Shown piece by piece: positions 46,690 to 54,429 of a stretch of 64,000 bases of DNA (the stretch's first letter is position 1; every line of letters begins with the position of its first letter). The notes beneath the pieces are model-generated. The model worked only from the letters and a program-made list of their open reading frames with translations. It was not told the origin of the DNA and did not search any database. The stretch comes from Orlajensenia flava (GTDB lineage: Bacteria; Actinomycetota; Actinomycetes; Actinomycetales; Microbacteriaceae): the NCBI RefSeq assembly GCF_004801905.1, contig NZ_SSSN01000003.1:1-64000 (forward strand). The letters are read 5' to 3'. The translations under genes were made by a program, and so were the position numbers.

Positions 46690-47060
46690 GGGGATGATCG
46701 GTTTCGACATTGCCTGTGAAACTGCGAGAAGCGGGCCGAGGATTCAGGGTTATCTCGTTAACGATCTCTGAAAAAATATAACTGCCAATAAGACGCAGTC
46801 TGCTTTCGCTCTCGCCGCTTAAGGCGGAGTAGTAAAGCCGTCACCCCGAGCGTGTTCTCGTCCCGGGTCCTGACGTCATCGAGAGAACTCGCTGCGTGGT
46901 GGTGTCTGAGCGCCACGCGGGACTCTTACTCGGGCTGGGCTCGTCCTCCTAGATGCCTGCGGCAAAGGAGGGAGCCGAGTAGAACGACTTCGTAGGATAC
47001 GCCCGTAGAAGGCGCGGAATCTCAGCAGTGGACCCGGGTTCAATTCCCGGCATCTCCACC
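46690..47060 (+). ncRNA. ssrA: Transfer-messenger RNA (tmRNA)
   Basis: Rescues stalled ribosomes together with SmpB. The 5' end GGGGATGATCGGTTTCGACA and the 3' end CCCGGGTTCAATTCCCGGCATCTCCACC form the tRNA-like domain: GGGGATG pairs with CATCTCC with one G-U. The tag frame starts at GCC 46784 and ends at TAA 46820-46822, giving A-NKTQSAFALAA. The final A of CCA is not encoded. Pseudoknot-forming GC-rich segments lie between 46820 and 46990. A TATAGT at 46596-46601 is a promoter candidate, leaving an ~80-nt 5' extension to be trimmed. Confidence 0.97.
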
Positions 47061-47183
47061 GTCGGCCGTTGTCGCACGTTGTTCGAGCGATCTCTTATAG
47101 CGCAGGTCGCCCCGCGTTGCGACCCCGTTATGCCGAGAGCCCGGCGAGCGTAGTGTGGTGAGTACACCAGATGGGGGTTCATC

Positions 47184-47408
47184 ATGCGCAAGTTCCTGCT
47201 CCTGCTGCTGCTGTCGGCGGTCGCATTCGTGGCGTACACCTACGGCGCCAAAGCAGGTCGCGGAAAGTATCGCGAGATCCGTGCGTCGCTCGATGCCCTG
47301 TGGAACGACCCGCGCCTGAAGAAGGCGCGCAAGCAGGCCGTCAAGGAGTCTGAGAAGCTGGCGAAGACCGCCCAGAAGCGACTCGAGAAGAAGATCGGAG
47401 GTCACTGA
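47184..47408 (+). CDS. Small membrane-anchored basic protein
   Basis: A 74-residue protein with an N-terminal hydrophobic helix (FLLLLLLSAVAFVAYTYG, residues 4-21) followed by a ~50-residue lysine-rich helix (ARKQAVKESEKLAKTAQKRLEKKIG). It resembles YtxH-like general stress proteins in layout. It is followed immediately by a gene for an amphipathic-helix protein, 1 bp away, so the two are probably made together. The purine run GGGGG lies 8 nt before the ATG. Function not known. Confidence 0.75.
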   Translation: MRKFLLLLLLSAVAFVAYTYGAKAGRGKYREIRASLDALWNDPRLKKARKQAVKESEKLAKTAQKRLEKKIGGH

Positions 47409-47409
47409 G

Positions 47410-47907
47410 ATGACCGATTCACCTACCAACGACGCATCCGACGCCGTCGCCGAGAAGACCGATGCCGCAGCCGACAAGGTCAAGGCGTCCAGTACCAAGG
47501 CCAAGGAAGCCGCCGACTCGGCCACCGATGCCGCCGCGGACAAAGTCGACGATGCTCGCGAGAACGTCGCTGAAGCTGTCGATGACGCGAAGAAGTCGGC
47601 GTCGTCGACGGTCGACGGGCTGAAGTCGAACGCCGGTGACGCGGCGAAGTCGGCGTCGGATGCCTACGACAAGTCAAAGGACGCCGTCGGCACCGCCGCG
47701 TCGTCTGCGGTGGACTCGGGCGCCGAGGTGATCGACGCCATCAAGCAGGGCACGTCCGACATCAGCGACACGGTGACGCGGACCGCTCAGGACCTCGGTG
47801 CGCGCGCCGAGCAGGAGTACCGCAAGAACCCGGTCAAGGTGATCGCCATCGCGGCCGTGGCCGTGGGCGGGCTGGTCTTCCTCGCGCGGGCGATCTCCAG
47901 ACGCTGA
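47410..47907 (+). CDS. Alanine/lysine/aspartate-rich helical protein with C-terminal membrane anchor
   Basis: A 165-residue protein. Residues ~10-100 are low-complexity with repeating patterns such as ADKV, AKEAAD and DDAKKSA at an ~11-residue rhythm, like LEA group 3 or DUF883/CsbD-type stress proteins. The C-terminus EYRKNPVKVIAIAAVAVGGLVFLARAISRR is the DUF883/DUF3618-like membrane anchor. Partner of the preceding small basic membrane protein. Likely role in envelope or desiccation stress is inferred from composition only. A T-tailed hairpin follows. Confidence 0.75.
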   Translation: MTDSPTNDASDAVAEKTDAAADKVKASSTKAKEAADSATDAAADKVDDARENVAEAVDDAKKSASSTVDGLKSNAGDAAKSASDAYDKSKDAVGTAASSAVDSGAEVIDAIKQGTSDISDTVTRTAQDLGARAEQEYRKNPVKVIAIAAVAVGGLVFLARAISRR

Positions 47908-47918
47908 CCCCCATAGCA

Positions 47919-47958
47919 AGCGTCCGGCGACAGGTGAGGGTGTCGTCGGGCGCTTTTT
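47919..47958 (+). terminator. Rho-independent terminator
   Basis: A 14-bp stem, AGCGTCCGGCGACA (47919-47932) with TGTCGTCGGGCGCT (47941-47954) including two G-U pairs, an 8-nt loop and a TTTTT run at 47954-47958. It ends the two-gene transcript of the stress-type proteins. Confidence 0.85.
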
Positions 47959-48000
47959 CTGCGCCAGCGAACATCGAATAGCGGGCCTGGCACAATCGAG

Positions 48001-48309
48001 TCAGCTGCTCCGTTCGAGCAGCCGCGCGCAGTCGATGCAGAGTTCGGCTTCCGGGCGGGCGCGGAGACGCTCCGCTCCGATCGCACGCCCGCATCGGATG
48101 CAGCTGCCGTACTCGCCGGCGTCGATGCGCGCGATGGCCGCGTCGATCGCGGCGACTTCCACGCGCAGGTCGCTCTCGCCTCCCGTCAGGCGTGACCATT
48201 CGGCCGCCATCGTCGGCCCCTCGGGATCATGCTCGTCGTCGGCTGCACCATCGTTGCGCCCCTCTCGCACGACGGTCAGCCCGTCGGCGATGCGAGCCAG
48301 ACCGCGCAC
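48001..48309 (-). CDS. DksA/TraR-type zinc finger protein
   Basis: Small C4 zinc-finger protein of the DksA/TraR family. The finger is CIRCG...CIDC (YGSCIRCGRAI then LCIDCARLL), preceded by the family stretch DDEHDPEG and the helix AAIDAAIARIDAGEYG. GTG 48309 is the first ordinary start and gives 102 residues. The frame is open upstream to a CTG at 48372 that overlaps the stop of the phosphatase gene, and the extra residues (AARAALERRRADAVRGL) look like the family's first helix, so the true start may be that CTG. Members bind RNA polymerase; the target here is unknown. Confidence 0.82.
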   Translation of the reverse strand: MRGLARIADGLTVVREGRNDGAADDEHDPEGPTMAAEWSRLTGGESDLRVEVAAIDAAIARIDAGEYGSCIRCGRAIGAERLRARPEAELCIDCARLLERSS

Positions 48310-48368
48310 CGCATCCGCACGCCGCCGCTCGAGGGCGGCGCGTGCAGCATGCGGCTCGGCGTGGGACG

Positions 48369-50045
48369 TCAGGGGAGGTAGTAGGTCGGGTTGGGCAGCT
48401 TGACGTTCACCAGCGAGTGGCCGCCGATCAAGTCGCTGAACTGGTCGCCGAAGTTGGCGATCACGGTGTACTTGCCGCCGGATGCCGACTCGACGTGGGC
48501 GCGGGTCTGCGACTTGTACTCGATGGTCGTGCACTTGGCCGCGGCGCAGGTGATGTAGGACGGCTGCTGCGAGGCACCGACGCCGGTCCACTTGGTGTAG
48601 TAGTTCTGCGCGGTGAAGCCGGTGTAGCCGACCTTGGCCAGGTTGCCGAGGGTTGCGGCCTTCTGGTCGTCGTTGCGCCCGGTGAGGCCGACGATGGTGC
48701 AGCCCGCCCTCTTCAGCAACGTCGCGGCGCTCACCATCGACGGGGTGGCCGGGAACCGCTCATCCTGCACCCAGATGTTCTGCTCGGTCGGGTTGAAGGT
48801 GAAGTGCATGTCTCCGACCTCCATGTCGTAGGTCCACAGGGTGGTGTCATCCGCGTCCAGGACGACGGCCGGGTTGCGATGAAGCGCTTTCGCGATCACG
48901 CAGCCCAGGGCGATCGCCGGCACCTTCTTGGCGACGATGGAGTGCATCTCGCTGATGTAGGGGGAGTCCGTCTTGTTCGAGATGCCCGTGCCGGTGTCGC
49001 CGTAATACGTGGCGATGGTCTTCTTGACGCTGTCTACGTTGGGGATGCCCTCGCCGCCCTCGGTGGCTCCACTCGAGCCGTCCGCCGCCATGGTGAAATG
49101 CGTGCGCGGAGTCAGGCTTGGTTCGTTCACGCCGGGCAGGTCGGGTGAGGGCAGGTAGTAAGTGGGGTTCGGCAGCTTCAGGGCGCTGTCGGCGAACCCG
49201 CCCTGCAGGTCGCTCCACTGGTCGCCGACGTTGAGGGTGATGTCGTAGCCGAGATCCTGCTCGATGTGTTTCCGCGTCTGCGCCTTGTACTCCACGGTCG
49301 TGCACTTCACGGCTGCGCAGGTCACGTAAGGCGGCTGCTGGGATGCGCCGACTCCGGTCCACTTGGTGTAGAACCGGTCGGCCGGGAAGTCCGTGTACCC
49401 CACCTTGGCGAGGTTGGCGACGGTCGCAGCCTTCTGGTTGTCGCCCCGTCCGGTCAGACCGAACACGGTGAAACCCATCCGTGCCGCAGCGCTGACGAAG
49501 CCGACCATGCTGGGTATCGCGGGGAATCGCTGGTCCTGCACCCAGACGTCCTGCTCGGCGGGGTCGAAGGTGAAGTGCATGTCTCCGACCTCCATGTCGT
49601 ACGTCCACAGGGTCGTGTCGTCGGCGTCGAAGACGATCGCCGGCTTCTGCCCCGCTGCGATAGCGGTGTCGTAGGCCGGCTTCAGCTTCGCCTCGGCGTC
49701 CGCAACGATGCCGGCCATCTCGGAGATGTAGGGCGATGCGACCTTGTTCGCGATGCCCGTGCCGGGGTCGCCGTAGTAGGTGGCGATGGTCTTCTTGTCG
49801 GAGTCCACATTGGGGATGCCCTCGCCGCCCTCGGTGGCGCCGCTCGAGCCATCGGGCGCCATCGTGAACTGCGTGCGAGGGGTCAGAGACGCGTCGCGGC
49901 CATTGCCGCCTCCGTGGTCCCATCCGTTCGCGTTCGCCGCGGTGGCGCCGCCGATGCTCAGTCCGACGGTGAGTGCCGCCGTGAGGGCGACGGCGGCGAT
50001 GCGGCGAGTGCGTCGCGGGGCGGGGGTTCGTGGAGTCGTGGTCAC
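48369..50045 (-). CDS. Secreted acid phosphatase with two tandem HAD domains
   Basis: Exported HAD-superfamily acid phosphatase (class B/III type), 558 residues. A twin-arginine-containing signal (RRTRRIAAVALTAALTVG, cleavage near residue 39) is followed by two copies of one ~248-residue unit, residues 53-299 and 310-558. Each starts SLTPRT.FTMA.DGSSGATEGG, carries the nucleophile motif DADDTTLWTYDME (Asp140/Asp142 in copy 1), GLTGR, and NFGDQ/NVGDQ, and ends KLPNPTYYLP. Copies look about 70% identical, so the duplication is fairly recent. The GTG at 50045 lies 6 nt after TAGCAT on this strand (leaderless). Confidence 0.88.
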   Translation of the reverse strand: MTTTPRTPAPRRTRRIAAVALTAALTVGLSIGGATAANANGWDHGGGNGRDASLTPRTQFTMAPDGSSGATEGGEGIPNVDSDKKTIATYYGDPGTGIANKVASPYISEMAGIVADAEAKLKPAYDTAIAAGQKPAIVFDADDTTLWTYDMEVGDMHFTFDPAEQDVWVQDQRFPAIPSMVGFVSAAARMGFTVFGLTGRGDNQKAATVANLAKVGYTDFPADRFYTKWTGVGASQQPPYVTCAAVKCTTVEYKAQTRKHIEQDLGYDITLNVGDQWSDLQGGFADSALKLPNPTYYLPSPDLPGVNEPSLTPRTHFTMAADGSSGATEGGEGIPNVDSVKKTIATYYGDTGTGISNKTDSPYISEMHSIVAKKVPAIALGCVIAKALHRNPAVVLDADDTTLWTYDMEVGDMHFTFNPTEQNIWVQDERFPATPSMVSAATLLKRAGCTIVGLTGRNDDQKAATLGNLAKVGYTGFTAQNYYTKWTGVGASQQPSYITCAAAKCTTIEYKSQTRAHVESASGGKYTVIANFGDQFSDLIGGHSLVNVKLPNPTYYLP

Positions 50046-50090
50046 GGGCCGATGCTAGACCCGCCCTGTTCGAGGGGGAAGGGGTGGCGC

Positions 50091-50882
50091 TCAGTTGGCC
50101 CGGATGCGCTCCAGGAGTTCATGGTGGAGCAGTCCGTTGGTGGCGACCGAACTGCGGTCGTCGAGGTCGCGGCCACCAGCTCCATCGCTCCACCGGCCGC
50201 CCGCCTCCTCGAGGATGGGGATGAGGGCCGCGACGTCGTAGCGTTGCACGCCGAACTCGGCTACGGCGTCGACGAGGCCCTCGGCGAGCAGCAGGTACGA
50301 CCACAGGTCGCCATAGGCGCGATCTCGCCAGACCGTCTCGCTGAGGCCGAGCAGAGTGTCCAGGTGACCGTGCTCCCTCCATTGCGCGATGCTCTGGAAG
50401 CTGAGGGAGGCATCCGCGAGCCCACTCACTGCTGAGACTCCGATGGATCGGGGGTCGTTGACGCCGTCATCCGTCGTCCAGGCGCCGGCATCCTTCGCGG
50501 CCCACCAGCGGCGGCCCAGCGCCGGCATGCTGGCGACCCCGACGAGGGGCTCGCCGTCCACCGCCAGGGCGATGAGCGTTCCCCAGACCGGCACGCCGCG
50601 CAGGAAGTTGGCCGTGCCGTCGATGGGATCGATGATCCACTGCCGGTCCGACGAGCCCTCCACGCCGTACTCCTCTCCGAAGATCCCATCGTCGGGGCGA
50701 GCCTCGGCGAGGCGGGCGCGGATGCCGCGCTCGACCGCCTGATCCGCATCCGTCACCGGCGTGCGATCGGGCTTCGTCGTGACCACGAGGTCGGTGGCGC
50801 GGAAGCGATCGAGCGACACGGCGTCCGCCCCATCCGCGAGTTCGAGGGCCAGGGCGAGGTCGGCAGCGAGGTCAGCGTTCAC
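50091..50882 (-). CDS. hisN: Inositol monophosphatase family protein, histidinol-phosphatase-like
   Basis: Mg-dependent phosphatase of 263 residues. Metal sites are visible as GEEYG (Glu), WIIDPIDGTANFLRG (DPIDGT) and QRYDVAALIPILEEAGG (the third Asp). The DPIDGTANFLRGVPVWGTLIAL sequence is closer to HisN-type histidinol-phosphate phosphatases of actinobacteria than to true inositol monophosphatases; the substrate remains an inference. The GTG at 50882 is 6 nt after TAGGCT on this strand (50889-50894), so leaderless. No histidine biosynthesis gene is adjacent. Confidence 0.85.
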   Translation of the reverse strand: MNADLAADLALALELADGADAVSLDRFRATDLVVTTKPDRTPVTDADQAVERGIRARLAEARPDDGIFGEEYGVEGSSDRQWIIDPIDGTANFLRGVPVWGTLIALAVDGEPLVGVASMPALGRRWWAAKDAGAWTTDDGVNDPRSIGVSAVSGLADASLSFQSIAQWREHGHLDTLLGLSETVWRDRAYGDLWSYLLLAEGLVDAVAEFGVQRYDVAALIPILEEAGGRWSDGAGGRDLDDRSSVATNGLLHHELLERIRAN

Positions 50883-51006
50883 GGGCTCAGCCTATCGATC
50901 CGGCCGGCGTCGGAGCCGGTCCGCGAACCCGGCTCGATTGGCACTGGCAGGCGGGGTGATGCTAAGGTTATCACTCGGTTCGGGAAGTAATTCCGGGGCC
51001 GATTTC

Positions 51007-51079
<73 letters not shown>

Positions 51080-51081
51080 CG

Positions 51082-51116
51082 AAAGCCCCGAACCTCTCGC
51101 CAGGTTCGGGGCTTTT
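51082..51116 (+). terminator. Rho-independent terminator after tRNA-Lys
   Basis: A perfect 14-bp stem, AAAGCCCCGAACCT (51082-51095) with AGGTTCGGGGCTTT (51102-51115), a 6-nt loop and a TTTT run, 2 nt after the tRNA. Confidence 0.93.
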
Positions 51117-51139
51117 CTCGTGCGGTCAGGCCCGGCTCA

Positions 51140-51244
51140 CTACTCGAGTCGGCGTTCCTCGGCTTCCTCCGCGCGCTGCTTCTCCTTCTCGCGTTCCTCC
51201 TCTTCGCGGACGATCTTCTCTTCCTCCGGCGTCTTGTTGCTCAT
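51140..51244 (-). CDS. 34-residue highly charged small protein
   Basis: A short gene on the minus strand starting at ATG 51244 with GGGAG 5 nt upstream. The product begins MSNKTPEEEKIV and continues as an almost pure Glu/Arg/Lys/Ala stretch ending EERRLE; it would be one long charged helix. It is convergent with the tRNA-Lys terminator and divergent from the membrane-protein gene at 51318. The good ribosome site supports translation. No family recognised. Confidence 0.6.
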   Translation of the reverse strand: MSNKTPEEEKIVREEEEREKEKQRAEEAEERRLE

Positions 51245-51317
51245 GGTTGCTCCCATCTTTGCCGCCGACGCTACTCCGGAGTGGACAGATCGCGTGGTGT
51301 GGAGCAGAGTTTCCCCG

Positions 51318-51947
51318 ATGAACGAGGAGCCCGCGGTGAGTGGACGGCAGGGGTCGCCGACGCGTTCCGCCCGAGGGGACACGCTGCCGTGGTCGAGGGC
51401 GGTTCTGCGTAGGAAGCTGCGCACTATCCGCGTGGTGTTCGCCAGTTCGATCGCGGTGACGATGCTCGTCTCGATCGCTCTCTCATGGTCGAACCCGTCC
51501 AAGCTGGCATCCGCGGTGATCGTGAGCGCTGGATTGTCGTGCTTGGTTGCGGGAGCCACGGCGTCGGCCATGACGTGGCCGCTGGACGAGAGGATGCGCG
51601 AAATCGTCGGCGGCTCCGTCTTCCGTTCTGCGATTCGGAAGGTCGTTGCACGCGGAAAGACGATCCCCTTGGACGATGATCAGCGTGCTCGCGCCAGCTG
51701 TTTCGCGGTTATCGCGCCCGACGCTTATCGTCTCCGGACGATCGGGCTGACCGCGCTCACGATCGCAGTCCTCTGCGTAGAGCTGCCTAACGGCCTAGAT
51801 TCGAGCGTCCGCATCCACGCGTTCGCGGCCGTCTACTGCGCTGCGATCTTCGTCATTTGGGGTGTCGGAATCACCCTGACACTCCGCTCCATCCGTCTGT
51901 CCGAGAAGTACCGAGCCGAGCATCCCGTCCCCGTGCCGGTGACATGA
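51318..51947 (+). CDS. Membrane protein of unknown function
   Basis: A 209-residue protein with four predicted helices: about residues 36-55, 62-82, 138-155 and 165-187. A ~30-residue polar N-terminus and a charged loop (residues ~85-130) face the same side. No conserved motif recognised. Codon choice is somewhat less GC-rich than in neighbours. It is divergent from the 34-residue gene and followed 22 bp later by another small membrane-protein gene in the same direction. Confidence 0.65.
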   Translation: MNEEPAVSGRQGSPTRSARGDTLPWSRAVLRRKLRTIRVVFASSIAVTMLVSIALSWSNPSKLASAVIVSAGLSCLVAGATASAMTWPLDERMREIVGGSVFRSAIRKVVARGKTIPLDDDQRARASCFAVIAPDAYRLRTIGLTALTIAVLCVELPNGLDSSVRIHAFAAVYCAAIFVIWGVGITLTLRSIRLSEKYRAEHPVPVPVT

Positions 51948-51969
51948 GCCTTCCGGATGAGGAGTGCCC

Positions 51970-52404
51970 GTGAGCCCGCGCGCCGCAGGCATTCTTGTGA
52001 TGATCGGCGCGATCGTCGTCGCACTGGGCGGCGGGTGGCTGATCGCCACACCTCCGTGGTCGATTCCGGGCGCCCTGGTCCTGGTGGGCGCGATGATCCT
52101 GTTCGCCGTGGGTTCGACGTGGCTGGTGCGCCCGTCGTGGGCGGATCGCACCTGGCCGCCTCAGCGACCCGCGGACCCGGCTCGGTCACGCCGCCGGCTG
52201 CGGCGATTGCTCATATCTCGCGCGATCATGGTGCCGCTCCTGCTCGCTGGCGCGGTCTTCGTGATGGTTGATGGCCAGCCGCTCCTCGGAGCAATTCTCT
52301 TGTTGCTCGGGCTGTTGAACGGGTGGTCGAGCATCTGGCTGGGTGTGCTCGCGAGGCGGACCCGGGCAGGAATCGAGCGTGACACGACCTCGCACTCGAC
52401 TTAG
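51970..52404 (+). CDS. Small membrane protein of unknown function
   Basis: A 144-residue protein with four hydrophobic stretches (residues ~5-25, 31-50, 84-100 and 105-125) and a basic loop RSRRRLRRLL between the two pairs. The GTG at 51970 is preferred over the in-frame GTG at 51964 because GAGGAG lies ~5 nt before it. Its last 4 bp overlap the convergent bioN gene. Probably co-transcribed with the preceding membrane-protein gene. Not recognised. Confidence 0.65.
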   Translation: MSPRAAGILVMIGAIVVALGGGWLIATPPWSIPGALVLVGAMILFAVGSTWLVRPSWADRTWPPQRPADPARSRRRLRRLLISRAIMVPLLLAGAVFVMVDGQPLLGAILLLLGLLNGWSSIWLGVLARRTRAGIERDTTSHST

Positions 52405-52991
52405 TCGTCGACGCCGCGGGCGATGAGAGCCTCGCCGAGTTCGTCCGCGGTCTGCAATGAGCGCACGATCACCGGCACGGCGATGGCACGCAGCGACCGC
52501 TCCAGTCCGCGCGCCTTCCGCGCCTCGATGACGGAACCGACGATGGCCGCCAGCAGCGGCACGGCGCGGATCGTCAGCGCCATCATCAGTCCCACCCGGT
52601 CGGCGTCGATGAACGGGAACGGACGAAGCAGCGTCGTCATCGCGCCCAGGACGGCTGTCACCGTCGTCGTGATGGTGAACAGGGCAGCGAGTGCCACCGC
52701 GGTGATGACCCGGCCCGCCATGACGGCGGCGGACTCCCATCCGGAGAACCACGCGTTGAGCGGAACCGCGACGAGGAGCAGCCACAGTACGGGGGCGACT
52801 CCTCGAGCCGCCAGACGAACCGGCACCGCCGCGACGAGGAAGAGCACGATCGTGATGCCGGCCGCGACGGCCAGCTGCCAGGGTTCGCGCGGCAGCGCGA
52901 CGACCGTGACGGATGCGGCGAGCAGTGCCAGCTTGAGAAGTGCAGGCGCACGATGGAGCAGTGACCGGCCGGGGTGGTACAGCGCGATCAC
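52401..52991 (-). CDS. bioN: Biotin ECF transporter T component (BioN/EcfT)
   Basis: Transmembrane coupling subunit of an energy-coupling-factor transporter, 196 residues with about five helices. The two short Ala-Arg-Gly coupling motifs that contact the ATPase are seen: EARKARGLER and ALIARGVDD at the C-terminus. Its ATG overlaps the bioM stop (ATGA). Third gene of bioY-bioM-bioN. Confidence 0.9.
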   Translation of the reverse strand: MIALYHPGRSLLHRAPALLKLALLAASVTVVALPREPWQLAVAAGITIVLFLVAAVPVRLAARGVAPVLWLLLVAVPLNAWFSGWESAAVMAGRVITAVALAALFTITTTVTAVLGAMTTLLRPFPFIDADRVGLMMALTIRAVPLLAAIVGSVIEARKARGLERSLRAIAVPVIVRSLQTADELGEALIARGVDD

Positions 52992-53668
52992 GTCAGAGCC
53001 GCTCGATACCAGGCGAGCGCGCCGGCGGCGGAGTCGTCGGCCACGACGCGACCGGCGTCGATCACGATCACCCGATCGAACTCCTCCACGAGGTCGAGCT
53101 GGTGGGTGACGACCACGATCTGCTGATCGAGCGACGAGAGGTGCTCGCCGACGACACGGGCATTGCGAGCGTCGAGCAGGGTGGTGGGTTCGTCGGCCAC
53201 CACGATGGCCGGCTCCGCCACCAGCACTGCCGCGAGCGAGAGCAGCTGCTTCTGACCGCCCGAGAGGGTATGCGCCGCGCGGTCGGCGAGAGTCGTGAGA
53301 CCGAATCGATCCAATGCCGCGTCGACGCGGGCGGCTGCCACCTCGGACGGGAGGCGCATCCGTCGCAGGCTGAAGGCGACATCCTCTCGCACGGTGGGCA
53401 TCACGATCTGGTTGTCGGGATTGGTGAAGACGAAGCCCACCCGCCGGCGCACCTCGCGTCCGTCTCGCTTCACGTCGAGGCCATCGACACCGACCCGGCC
53501 GGTCGTCGGCGATACCAGCCCGTTGATCATTCGCGCGAGCGTCGACTTGCCCGATCCGTTCGCGCCGACGATGCCGACGCGCGCCTCCGTGAGGGTGAGC
53601 GAGATGTCGCTGAGGACCCGGTCGTCACCGAACCGGTGACCGACGGCCTCGAAGCGGATCTCGGGCAT
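52988..53668 (-). CDS. bioM: Biotin ECF transporter ATPase (BioM/EcfA)
   Basis: ATP-binding subunit of 226 residues: Walker A GANGSGKST, Q-loop FTNPDNQIVMPTVREDVAFSL (the QIV..TV.EDVAF stretch is characteristic of EcfA/CbiO ATPases), signature LSGGQKQLLSLAAVL, Walker B AIVVADEPTTLLD and switch VVTHQLDLVEEFD. The ATG at 53668 lies 2 bp after the bioY stop, so the three genes form a tight operon. Confidence 0.93.
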   Translation of the reverse strand: MPEIRFEAVGHRFGDDRVLSDISLTLTEARVGIVGANGSGKSTLARMINGLVSPTTGRVGVDGLDVKRDGREVRRRVGFVFTNPDNQIVMPTVREDVAFSLRRMRLPSEVAAARVDAALDRFGLTTLADRAAHTLSGGQKQLLSLAAVLVAEPAIVVADEPTTLLDARNARVVGEHLSSLDQQIVVVTHQLDLVEEFDRVIVIDAGRVVADDSAAGALAWYRAALT

Positions 53669-53670
53669 CG

Positions 53671-54306
53671 TCAGCGCGCGTCGGCCACCGCGGCGGAGTC
53701 GGACTCGATGGCCGTCTCGGCATCCGCTCGCCGCCATGACCGAGCCGGCGCGACACCGGGCCAGGCCCGGTGGACCGCCTTGGCGACCAGCACGGTGATG
53801 ACGACCTTGATGAGGTCGCCGATGAGGAACGGAACCGCTCCCACCGAGATCGCCGTCCACAGCGGGATGCCGGCAACGGCGGCGAGCCACGGCACGCCGA
53901 CGGCGTATTCCACGACGATTCCGCCGGCGATGGTGACCAGGAAGCCGGCCCAGAGCGGGTATCGCGGCAGGATCCGCTCGGTGAGGAAACCGATCACGAA
54001 GGCGGCGGGAATGAACCCGATGAGGTAGCCAGCCGTCGGACCGGCGAGCACGCCGAGCCCGCCCGAACCGCCGGCGAGGATGGGGAGCCCCGCGAGCCCG
54101 AGTACCACGTAGAGGGCAACGGCGATGGTGCCCTTCCGCGCGCCGAGGATGGCACCGGCGAGCATGACGCCGAGCGTCTGCAGAGTGATGGGCACCCCGA
54201 GCACGCCGACCGGAATGGCGCCGGGCAGGGTCAGGGCGGCGATCAGGGCTGCGAACACGGCGATCTGGGCGATGTCGCGAGCGCTGCTGCGTGCGGGTGC
54301 GGCCAT
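53671..54306 (-). CDS. bioY: Biotin transporter substrate-binding S component BioY
   Basis: Biotin-binding membrane subunit of 211 residues with six helices. Typical parts are IAVFAALIAALTLPGAIPVGVLGVPITLQTLGVMLAGAILGARKGTIAV and GGSGGLGVLAGPTAGYLIGFIPAAFVIG (the GP..GYL motif). The ATG at 54306 has AGGAGG 8 nt upstream; a few in-frame codons further upstream are not used. A palindrome lies ~93 bp before the start. First gene of the bioYMN operon for biotin uptake. Confidence 0.93.
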   Translation of the reverse strand: MAAPARSSARDIAQIAVFAALIAALTLPGAIPVGVLGVPITLQTLGVMLAGAILGARKGTIAVALYVVLGLAGLPILAGGSGGLGVLAGPTAGYLIGFIPAAFVIGFLTERILPRYPLWAGFLVTIAGGIVVEYAVGVPWLAAVAGIPLWTAISVGAVPFLIGDLIKVVITVLVAKAVHRAWPGVAPARSWRRADAETAIESDSAAVADAR

Positions 54307-54398
54307 GGCGTCCTCCTGAAGTCGTGGCCGATACAGCATCGGCCGGGCGACTCTCAGATTAGGAAGGAGACGGATGCGCCCGCGGCGATTCCGTTACA

Positions 54399-54417
54399 AG
54401 ATTTCGCGGCGAAATCT
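54399..54417. promoter_or_regulatory. Palindrome between a hypothetical gene and bioY
   Basis: AGATTTCGCGGCGAAATCT is a perfect inverted repeat with a one-base centre, flanked by the offset pair TACA/TGTA. It sits 12 bp after the stop of the upstream minus-strand gene and ~93 bp before bioY. It could be an operator for biotin-dependent control or a hairpin ending the upstream transcript; there is no T tract. Confidence 0.45.
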
Positions 54418-54429
54418 GTACGGCGTTGC

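Noticed and set aside
46949..47239. 96-codon minus-strand frame over the tmRNA 3' end
   Set aside because: It covers the tRNA-like end of ssrA, so the protein reading is spurious.
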